Assembly: GCF_001649575.2 (NCBI RefSeq)
Contig: NC_051450.1
Location: 17,295,959 to 17,359,958, forward strand
DNA length: 64,000 nt
DNA from: Kryptolebias marmoratus
Lineage: Eukaryota; Chordata; Actinopteri; Cyprinodontiformes; Rivulidae
Reading direction: 5' to 3'
The notes beneath the pieces are model-generated. The model had not been told where the DNA came from. It did no database searches and saw nothing but the letters and a program-made list of their open reading frames with translations. The translations under genes and the position numbers were made by a program. Of this stretch, positions 50,891 to 60,714 are shown piece by piece (positions within the stretch are counted from its first letter, which is position 1; every line of letters begins with the position of its first letter).

Positions 50891-51330
50891 TAAAAGGCTT
50901 AGCATTCCTTGAAGGAATCAGCCTCAGCTACTACCACATCAGATTTTTATCTCTATTAAATTGACTGCGTTATAGCCATGTTTTTGTTGGCTAATGTCAG
51001 TTAGTTTGAAGTGAATTGATACCAAAAGTTAATCAGTTGTAGATGTACACCTCATGACTGATTTGTTAAAGTTTCATTAAAATCCATCCAGCAGTTCATG
51101 GAATATTAGATAGATAGATTTGACTCCAAATAGTTAATGGCAAAATTGTAAATAAGGGTTTTGTATAATCTGTTAGCCCTCAGAATATGTGTTGGGGATC
51201 ACACTCAGCTACCACAACACCAAATTCATTAAAATTTGTTCAGTGGTTCATGATATATTTTGGTAACCAACAGTCACATGAACACACGCACACAAAAACA
51301 TCATGCCCGTGCCTTTTGGCGGCGGGTGAC
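50891..51330 (+). repeat. repeat A, copy 14 (dimeric form, internally deleted)
   Basis: Head GGCTTAGCATTCCTTGAAGG, first body deleted at its start, junction TTTGACTCCAAATAGTTAAT near 51119, second body short, tail CCTTTTGGCGGCGGGTGACA. Confidence 0.85.
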
Positions 51331-51814
51331 AAAAACGTGAGGCGGTTCTTGTTTTAGGATGTTCCATTTGTCAAATCATGCATTAGTGCTGGATAATGTT
51401 CTTTGACTGACCAAAAAATGTTTTTACAGGCATTAAAAATAAACTGCGATATGGAGGGAAGCTGTTAATTGTTTGATTTTGAAGCATCTCTTTGGTCGGT
51501 TCTGGGAAACAGATATGATAAAAGCTCTTAGAGATCACTGCCATTACTCAGAAAAGCTTTCTCACCACCCATCCCTCCTCACTAGACAGTCCGATTGTAC
51601 ACTGTGTTCTTCTGTCAAAAAGCTAAAAACACTTAGTGAGAAAGAATAATGGCCTCAAAGGGTTCAGACACTTGTACAGGCTAATACACCATTTACTACA
51701 TTTGCTTTACCCTGTAGAGTTGTGGTTCAGGCTGAAGGAAACACCAGTGAATTGTGGACTAAAAGTGGTTACCCTGCTTACGTTTGAATAAAGGAGGACC
51801 TTGAAGGGCTTGCC
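51331..51814. other. intron stretch without a supported gene
   Basis: No repeat family, gene or motif recognised. Confidence 0.4.
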
Positions 51815-52045
51815 CAGGTAAAACATTAGCTCAGATTGTTTGAAATGAAGTTCTGTAGAAACTTTATCAACAATTAATATCTTACCTGTTGTAGATAGCT
51901 CTTTGAACAGCCTCAGTTTCGTGAAATAGTTTAATTCTGACAAGACTGATGAGAATCAAAGTGGAGTTGTTTGCAAGCACAAATGGATTAACAGGTAAGA
52001 TATTGCTCATGATCTTTTGCATATTCCTACTTCAAAAATAATCTG
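51815..52045 (+). repeat. repeat B, copy 8 (partial, short middle)
   Basis: AATATCTTACCTGTTGTAGA, TAGCTCTTTGAACAGCCTCA and AACAGGTAAGATATTGCTCA match B; most of the middle is deleted and the termini are degraded. Confidence 0.75.
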
Positions 52046-53030
52046 ACTAAAACAAAAGTAGCATAGGTAATTACAATCAACTTGGTAGAACTACTGATTT
52101 ATTTTAGAAAAATATGATGTCTTTGGTGGTTTCGTTTGAGTCTGTTATTTACTCTCTAAATTAATTTTGGTTTAATGAACTGAAAACTTAAATTCTGGCT
52201 TGCATTTTTAGATCTTAGTTTGGCCTGGAGATTAGATTGAGGAACTTTTGTCAATTTCAGAATTCTCCCAACCGTTTATATTTTGAGGCCAAGATTGGGG
52301 AGTTTGGTCTTTGAGTTTCAGAACTCAACAGTAAAATTGTAGGCATCTTTTAGTTACAAACATACTCAAAAACATAGGTGGGGTCAGGGTTTTTTGTTTT
52401 TAAATGGCTAAATGCGAGTTTCAGTTCTGACATGAAAATATTAACGTTTTATTTTATACATGTTTGTACGGGAAATATAAACCATCCATGTTTGTTAACT
52501 AAAACAACATACAACTGATTTATTACACTTGTTATTTTATCATAGTTACTCTTTCATGCAAAAAAAACTAAACCAAATGATGCACTGTTAAAGTGTAACT
52601 CCTCGGATTACAGCATAATCTGTACTTAAAATTTTAGAGGTTACTCTGGTTTCATTTTTCAATCAGGCTTTCAACAAGTTATAAAAGAAAATTTTATTCT
52701 TTTTTAACAGAGCACTAAAAAAGTAAGACTACATTATAAATTTGATGTGGGCTGTCAGAGTGACCTCCAGAAAAGACAACTTATGACAGTTGATAAGTGG
52801 ATGGCTGCTGGCATCTGGCCTACCTGTCACTTTTCAGAGCTTTGATGTAAAGCACCCAACACACACACACACACACACACACAATAACATTACTGTGTAG
52901 TTATTTTTCCACCAACACACATTTGAATATAGTTGATACAAAAGTGTTGCTAAATGACTAAATGGGTATTTGCAGTTTTGCACAACACATCAGTAATAAA
53001 AAAGAAGTCTTTGAAGACTTGAAACAGTCT
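52046..53030. other. intron stretch without a supported gene
   Basis: AT-rich; contains a CA microsatellite at about 52857-52882. Nothing else recognised. Confidence 0.45.
52857..52882 (+). repeat. (CA)n microsatellite
   Basis: About 12 AC units, uninterrupted. Confidence 0.92.
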
Positions 53031-53348
53031 TACAACTGTCAAGCAATCTGTTAGTGCTTGTAGTATTTGTTGGATCAGTCTCAGCTACTACCACACTAAA
53101 TCCTACCGCAATATCCATAACAATAACTGAGCTATGGCTAAGATGGCTAAGATGGATTAGCTGTGGCGACCATCTTAAATCAGGTTGATTCCAAAACTTA
53201 ATTAGCCATAGATTTTTATCTAATGACTACTTTCTGAAAGTTTCATTATAATCCATCCATTGGTTCATGGGATATTTTGCTAACAGACACACAGACAAGT
53301 AAACAGAAAGAGGCAGTTACATGCTCGTCGACATTTCATGGTGGTACA
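53031..53348 (+). repeat. repeat A, copy 15 (monomer, head missing)
   Basis: Starts within the body (CTCAGCTACTACCACACTAA), continues GGCGACCATCTTAAATCAGG and GGTTCATGGGATATTTTGCT, and ends in a degraded tail. Confidence 0.85.
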
Positions 53349-53646
53349 AATCAACAGGAAGTAAAGTGATACTGAGAACCTTAAAGCTCTCATGTGTCTG
53401 ACAGGAAACAACACGGATGTAATTTGCAAATGTTAAAAATGCACTAAAAAGTTGTTGAAAACAGTTGATTCAAAAGCTGCAATTTCACAAAAGACGTGCG
53501 ATTGAAATGCCAACGTTGAATCATGTTCACAAAGAACGCTTCAACTTTAAAAGTGCTTTGATGGTTTCTTTCAGAATCCTTTTATGACAAGTGTAATTAG
53601 GTGTTCTTGTAAATAAAGGCAACTCCGGTTTCTTTAGGCAACAGAA

Positions 53647-53872
53647 TTTATTTTTAAAAAGTTTCTGTTGTCTGTGTCTCCAAAGCTGATTCCAGTAAAC
53701 TAAACCATCGGATAGATGAGCTTTGCTCGGCTGTCCCTTGCACCACCTGTGGTAGTATTGCTGTTATGCGACAGAGCTTTTCCTGGAGCTCCCTTTGATA
53801 TCCGACCACTTCTTCCAGATTTGCAGAATGGTTCAGCTTAGTGAGCTGCAAGGGTCACTGCTGTTCCGACAT
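53647..53872 (-). pseudogene. small unidentified ORF relic with adjacent AATAAA
   Basis: On the minus strand an ATG at 53872 starts a 72-codon frame interrupted once, at codon 6, by TGA (53857-53855), and closed by TAA at 53656-53654. Downstream of the TGA the frame is clean for 66 residues, helix-prone, with Leu/Glu/Gln-rich text such as NLEEVVGYQRELQEKL. AATAAA (53652-53647) follows the stop at once. I do not recognise the protein. It may be a retrocopy, an old small gene, a terminal exon (an acceptor-like CCCTTGCAG lies at the frame's position 8-9) or chance. No poly(A) tract or target duplication is evident. Confidence 0.25.
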
Positions 53873-53979
53873 TCTCACACCAAGAAGACCTCTCATGTCA
53901 AACAAAGACTAACTGTGAACTTTGAACTTTCCCAAGCAAAGAACGATCATCTCTGCCACTACTTCTGCTCAGAAACCAA

Positions 53980-54445
53980 CACGTTTTTGCGTCTGCATTT
54001 GTTTGCTTGTTTGTCGTGTTAGCATAGTATTTCATGAACCATTGGACAGGTATTGATTAAATTAGGCTTTACCTTTATGATGGATTAACTTTAGGAGCCA
54101 ACCTAATTCAAGATGGCCACCGCAGCCACATGAATAAAAAAATGCAAAAATGGTCATAACTCAGTCAAGTTAATTGATATTGAGCTGAAATTTGATGTGG
54201 TAGTAGCTGAGAATAATGCACATTATATACTCCAAGCATATATTGCATATTGCTCAATATCTTTGCTTAGGACTTTAGCACTAACTGTTCCAGACAACTC
54301 AGTCTGTCTGTTAGTATTTCAGTTTATTAAAATTCTAAGAAATTATTCATTGGTTCATCTGCAAATGACTAACTTTTGGAGTTAACCTATCTCGAGATGG
54401 CTGCCACAGCTAATCAACCTTAGCAAACACAAAAATGGCTATAGC
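53980..54445 (-). repeat. repeat A, copy 16 (dimeric form, head missing)
   Basis: Two units: AGCATAGTATTTCATGAACC at about 54022 with CTAATTCAAGATGGCCACCG, then GACAACTCAGTCTGTCTGTT near 54292 with CTCGAGATGGCTGCCACAGC. Confidence 0.85.
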
Positions 54446-56974
54446 TTATAATTTATTAAAAAATAATAAATTCCAAGTAATTAATTAATAGTAATTGTTT
54501 AAAGTATTTGTTTTAACAATGTGAACTTAAAAAAATGTGTATGTTTTAAAAGCAGAACTCAACTGTGCAATAAGAGTAAGTAAAGCTTAAAGAAATATGA
54601 TTCATTTTTACAAACACAGGAACAGGAATGCTTTAGCAGTTTTACTGAGATTTTTCTCAATACGAGTGTGTTTTGTTTTTGTTTTGTTTTTTCCTCCCTT
54701 GCATCTGAGCTCATCCTTCTCAGACCTAATTGTGTCAGACAAAACTCTGATTTAAAACCTGGAATCTCCTTTGAGTACAGTAGTTCTCACACATTACACA
54801 TCTCAAATCTAACATGTGTTCCAGATTCTTCATTCTCTCTGCCTTTCTAAGTCAATAATTCAGTAAAACAAAAGGACATTAAGAGCCATATTTGTTGTCT
54901 AATTAGGTATTGCATCGTTTCTTTGTTTGTGGTTGCCGCAAGGTCTTGGTGTGTCTTACGAAAAGCTTCCTTCCCACATAACAATTGGGGATTGTACCGG
55001 ATGTTTGAATGGAAGGAGAAAAACCCACTTGGATTGAATTACTTTGCCATTACTGACCACTTAACAGTGGAAGCTTTGGCTTCATCCCAACACACTAACA
55101 TGTAGGTTAGGAAAGTCTTCATGGTAGGATCTCAGATTACTAAGAAATACGCATCAAGCAAATTTGTTTTCCATTTGAACTCAAAACTTTCTAATGTAAC
55201 ATAAAAACCAAAACTGTGGCAAATAGGAAAAAATTAGCTTTATTTCTGTGATAACTGCCCATGAGGAATGTCTAAATGAAGCATGATATTTAGGGTTGAC
55301 TAAAGTGAAAGAAAGTATGGAATAAAATGTCTATTTCTCCACACTCTTATAAACCAAAGAAAGTTAAAGAAAGACTAATGATACTCTGCAAGGTTTGAAA
55401 ACAAAATCAAATCTAAAAACAAAGAAAAACAAACTATAAATATATATATCATTATCATTTTCCTAGTAGGACGACATTGCTACAAAGGTCACATCCATGA
55501 AGAGAATTGATGTCAATTAACATAAAAACGTTGTGCTCAGTGGTCTTTGCTGATAAGGCTAGTTACTATGGTGACAAAACGTAATGGGCCCCAAAGTAGT
55601 AAATTATGGGATCCTTGGTGAGTCCTGCCCTTGTTGTAAGTGTTGTGTTGGTGATAAGATTTAACGAGTCCCAGTGTCATTGTTAAAAATGTGGGAGAGC
55701 TTTTGTGAGCTTCCTAAGGCATCTCTAAAGGCCCCACAGAGCCTGAACACATCATAAAGTCTCTTTCTAGGCAAGCAAATCGGAGAATCCACAGCTGAGA
55801 TTTCCTCAACTTCTTACAAAGCTGCAACAAACTTTTTGTAACAGCACACAAATGGGATTAAATGACACCACTATGGAGCTTTTTTCAAACAATCAAATCT
55901 CACGCAATGTAGAGCATTCCGTATCAAATCATATTCAGTTTATACAAACATGGAGATATAGGCTTTGGGTCTGAGATGAAGCAAGAACATTCCTGAACAT
56001 AAGGGATGTTCAAGAATGTTCAACCCATAAATGGATAATCGGTTTAAAAGATGCAAAGTTTTAGTTTCCAGTGTCCAAAAGATCAAGATGCCTAAATGTA
56101 GCCTGAAGGGATTGAATTTACAAACCAGTGAGAGGCAAGAGAGGGATTTTGTCCACTTCAAGAAACAATCAATGAATTTTTTCTTTTTTATATATTGTGT
56201 AAGGAAAAAACGGGTTGTTTCATTGAGTGTCATACAACAAACACAACTTGTACAACTCAAAACTAGTTTTATAAGCCTGAAAAACTGGTTTTTTTTTTAA
56301 TGGGCCTAGACTTCTGCTCTTTTCTTTCTGACTGATGTCATGATTGATAAGGTGTTAAGTACTGACAAATATTTGTCAGTAAATCACCAGACTATCTCTT
56401 TAAGCGACCGTTTTTGCTCCTGTTATCAACTTCTGTACAAGTAATATTCCATTTCCTACGTTTCTTGATCTTAAAAGTTGAGCCTCATGCTTTCCTTGAA
56501 AATCAGCTCGTCAGTAATTAGCTGCAGCTGAGTCCTCTGTGGTGAAAGCTTGTTAGGTGCTGAGCAAGAATAATATGTGTTGTGTGTGGGCCATGCTGCT
56601 GACCCGCCACTTACTGTATGGATGATTGTTTGCTCTGCGCTTGGTTTAACCCATTGTTCCTGTCAGTTCAGGTCAGCATGCAGACACACTCGTATTGGTT
56701 ATATAAGTATACGGGTTTTGGAGAATGAATATTTGATTGCGGCCCTTAATGCAGAGAGAGCGTTCGGATGAGGGGGCGGTCAGTAGGCGGAGAGCACTGA
56801 GCTGCATCTCTGTCCAGAGGCTGGCGGGATGCCAACCCAAAGAGAGCTTTTACTGTACCCACTCTTCTACTCCTCTACCTAATCTTAAATATGTTTTCAT
56901 TTTTCTTTCGACCAGTCCTTTCCTCCCTTTTCTCGGTTTCTTAATTCCTCGTTTACCTTATTACTGTCCAAAGG
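54446..56974. other. intron stretch without a supported gene
   Basis: AT-rich, with an imperfect 16-bp hairpin (55985-56021) and, at about 56690-56830, a TATATAAG motif followed by a local rise in CpG. Frames at 55940-56260 (minus) and 56737-57054 are not recognised. Confidence 0.45.
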
Positions 56975-57398
56975 GGAAAAACGGGCGATATAAAGGCATG
57001 TGTGTGCGTGTTTATCTGTTAGCAAAATATCTAATATCAGACAGATTTTATTGAAATGCTCAGAAAGTAATCACTGGATGTACATCTGCAACTGATTAAT
57101 TTGTATAGTCAACCCAATTGAACATGGCTGCCACAGGTCATCAACCTTAACTAACACAAAAATGACTATAACATGTTTACAGATTCTGAGATAGAATTTG
57201 ATGTGTTAGTAGCTGCAAATCATTCACAACACATACTTTGAGCATAACATCTTGAGATATTGCATGAGAGTGTGCATAATGTTATTTTCAAGGTTGGTCC
57301 AAAATGGCTACAACATCATAATTTTTAATATACAAATATCTTAGTTTAAAACTTGCATGAAAGCCAGCAGGTGATATACATCCCTTCAAGGAATAAAA
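56975..57398 (-). repeat. repeat A, copy 17 (monomer)
   Basis: ACGGGCGATATAAAGGC start, GTTAGCAAAATATCTAATAT, ACCCAATTGAACATGGCTGC, then head GGTGATATACATCCCTTCAA. Confidence 0.87.
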
Positions 57399-59147
57399 TG
57401 TTTTTAATTACTTTAGCTGTCTCTTTTTGCTTGCTTTTGCCTTTTGATTCCTCTTTATTACTCATTTTTGTCTGTTAAGTATCTCCACACTTAGATACAG
57501 TCAATAACAACTCAGAAAGCCATTTGAAAATCTTGAAAATCTTTTAATTCCTTGGCTCGGTGATGGGTGAAATGTATGTGGTAGGATGTGAGCACATGGC
57601 CAACCAAGTGCTCATGTTTATGTATACGACTGCATGTGCCTCATAGTTCAGGGAAGATGTGGGGGTGTTAAGTCACATGTATGAATACTAAGGATTTTGT
57701 GGGTTTTTTAAGGTTGTCCGGGAGTTGATTATAATATTCAAATGTGCTGGGTTATGTACATGTGCAGCTGATGAGCTACAGTTTAAAAAAAATCAATCAG
57801 TGCTAAGCTAATGATAACAAGGAGAAATAAAACTAGAAGCAGCAAATCCCTGTAGGTCATAGCCTCCTTTTGTAAAGAAATGAAAAAAAGTGAGCAAAAG
57901 GCATGACAAAGCTTTCTGCTGTAATTACCTTTTCATGCAGCTCAAATTCTGCCCAAATAACAGAGAGTTGAGCCATGCAGAGAAGGAAATGAGCCTCAGG
58001 CTTACACTCAGTTGTAGAATAGTAAAAGCTTTCTCACTTGCTCCTGACAGAACACCTTCCCATTTCAGATCTCCTACTATATTTTTAGTGACTTGAGCTT
58101 TAGTGGAATGCCACAGTAATTGCTGAAACAATTTCAGTTGTGCATGTTTTGTTATTACTCTGTTTTATATCTTTTCTGCTCAGTGATTTGTTGCCGGAAT
58201 AGATAATCCACAGTGCAAAACTAAAATCCTGCAGCATTTAGTTCAAAGGCAAATATTTTTCTATTTAACAAACACATATCTGTTTTTGATAAATGGAGTC
58301 AGAGTTTCACTATAAAAAATGCTCTTTCATTCGTTGCAGTTATTGAATTGCAAATCAGCTCCAGAGGCTGTATGCAGAAACCATCAAGACTTATTATAGC
58401 TAGAAACATGACTGGAAGCCAAAAGTTGAAGCCACAAAGGATAAACGCCCCCTAGTGGCTGGCAGGTGCTGATTTTTGTCCCTTTATGTGGCTCTTACAT
58501 TGCTGCTGTATGGTCAAATGCATTAAATTTTTAAAAATGCTTAGTTTCAATTAGTTATTATTGACAGCATGTTACCTGTTAGAGAGTTGGGAGTGTGTGT
58601 AGGCGGGACCTTAGTATCAAACAGACAGCCCCACATCCTTGGTCCATAAATTACAAAATAGCAGCACCCAAAGATTGACATTTTGTCTTTAATTTTAGAT
58701 AATGGAAATTAATGGAGTTGCTTTCAGAAAGACACTACAATCAGATACTGAAAGGGTTTAATTAGCTTGTACTGGGATGTGTGAAATAAGTCAAATCATT
58801 TATAATGGCATGTTTATTTTAATGTGAAAAAATGTCTGACAACAACACCACTTTGCTTTATATGAGATAATCCGGGGACATTTTTTTCCAAGGGGTGTTT
58901 CATTTTGCAGAGAAATATTTCAGCCCAGGCAAAAGGCATTCAAAATGATTTGGATGGATTATAGGATTTTGGGGAGAGATTTGGGCCATAGAAGTTTTAA
59001 AATGGTTGAAAGAAAATCCTATAAATTTTCTTGCTCTTGGCATTTCTTGTTGTAGAGCGCTTCACCTTATTACACAGTACTGAGATGCTTTTTCTATTTT
59101 CTTATTGTGACCAGGAGTCAACATTAGCGTGTACCTCTGTCTAGATC
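57399..59147. other. intron stretch without a supported gene
   Basis: AT-rich. At about 58370-58475 a stretch ending GCCCCCTAGTGGCTGGC resembles a common fish interspersed motif, but the copy is too degraded to classify. Frames 57890-58096 and its antisense are not recognised. Confidence 0.4.
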
Positions 59148-59240
59148 GGTGGTTCCTAAAATCAAGACCCCACTGTGGGTCATGAAACATCAAATGAAGG
59201 TCCCCAGATGATTTCCAAAAATCAAATCAAATAAAAAATA
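59148..59240 (+). mobile_element. hAT-type element, left-end fragment
   Basis: GGTGGTTCCTAAAATCAAGA followed by CCCCACTGTGGGTCATGAAA matches the left part of the elements at 15864 and 34016. No right end is found. Confidence 0.65.
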
Positions 59241-59349
59241 AATAAAATGAAAAGTGAATGAATATTTTCACTATAATTATTACAAAAAAATAAATTAGAT
59301 TTGTTTAAATATAAGACAATCTTCTTTTATTGAAATATTTGAATTCAGT

Positions 59350-59525
59350 GTTTGATAAAGGGTGCCAGGAAAGAGCATAAGAGGAAGACCATGGAAAGGT
59401 TCATGGATGTAGTGAAGAAGGGTCTGCAGAGGTGTTGGTGTGAGAGAGGAGGATGCTGGGAGAAGATGAGATGGAGGCAGATGGCCCACAGTGGCAACCC
59501 CTAAAGGAAGCAACCAAAAGAAGAT
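59350..59525 (+). mobile_element. non-LTR retrotransposon 3' end fragment (RTE-like)
   Basis: Contains GAGATGGAGGCAGATGGCCC and GTGGCAACCCCTAAAGG, then AAGCAACCAAAAGAAGA, the characteristic end of a very common fish LINE ORF2 and its 3' tail. It is 5'-truncated and broken. Family name is from memory. Confidence 0.7.
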
Positions 59526-59940
59526 TCATATTCAATCTTGGAAGTTTCTGAAATATAAAATGTCAAATCTTTAGGTACTATGTGCTGTATTTTTAATCTC
59601 ATTTAAATTTCATGTTACTTTAAATTCATTTAAGCTTGAATAATAATGTAAATAGCAGCACTAGTGCACAAGTTTTCCTGTGTTTATGAAGATAACTAAA
59701 GCATGTTTTGTTCTTCTGCTATAAAGACAATCTATGAGAGTTTATTTGTTTTTCCTTGCTGCTTTTTGATATAAAAAGAAAAAAACAGACAAAGACAGTT
59801 GACTGACAGCTAAAATGGGGCTGCCGTGACTTCTTTCACTTCTTGACTTTCGACTTTACTTCAGCCATGGATTGAACGTTTGGACAACTGAAGTTTTCTG
59901 CGTTTTCTCTGACTTTTTCTCCAGCCAACTGCTCGTGCTT

Positions 59941-60501
59941 TTCATCTGGGGCATTTTTGTTTCTAGAGGTCACAGCCTTTGAGGAAGGGTTGCAGCTGCG
60001 TGCTGGCACTTTTTCAGCTCTCCTCTCCGTTCTTTCCCCAGGGGGAGGTCATGAAAGGGAGGCGGTTTGGCTCACCAGCCTAATGCCTCCCTAATTGTTG
60101 CTCCCAGGTGGGTGAGTGAGTGATAGGGAAGAACAGAGGGGTGAGGTGGGACACACGGGTGAGTTCTTTCACAATGACGCAAGATAATGATAGCCTCGCC
60201 TCATGAACACACAAGGAGAGTCAGGTAAGCCGCAGTGTTCTTGCACAGTCTGCACAGACTGGAGGACAAACGTGGTCCAAAGAAGCTAACGTAGGATCAT
60301 GACAACAAGAGATATTCACACAAGAAAGATGCAAGAAGAGAGCGAGTGGGGGGAAATGAAGGATAAATGAACAGATGGTGAACTGTTCGTAAAGATTTGA
60401 GTCGTCCTAACACATCAGTCTTTTGTCACTGATGAGATCCCAGTTTTTTTCAAAATTCATCTGGGGCATTTTTGTTTTTAGAGGTCACAGCCTTTGAGGA
60501 A
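59941..60501 (+). repeat. 46-bp direct duplication, units 515 bp apart
   Basis: Units at 59941-59986 and 60456-60501, each starting TTCATCTGGGGCATTTTTGT and ending CACAGCCTTTGAGGAA. One mismatch in 46 bases (C/T). The DNA between them is not duplicated. Confidence 0.93.
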
Positions 60502-60668
60502 TATATATATGTGTGTGTGTGTACGTGTGTATGGGTGTATGTATAGGTGTGTGCATATATGAGAGGTTCCAGTGGGTAAAATGTGCTCCACTTTTGCTAT
60601 GGCATTTAGCAGTTGCCATGATCTTGTGCCGTATTTACCCACTGCAGGCCACAGTGACGTCTCAACAG

Positions 60669-60669
<1 letters not shown>

Positions 60670-60713
<44 letters not shown>
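60670..60713 (+). repeat. (TG)n microsatellite
   Basis: About 22 uninterrupted GT units, the longest dinucleotide tract besides the TA tract; it creates spurious Cys/Val frames. Confidence 0.95.
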
Positions 60714-60714
<1 letters not shown>

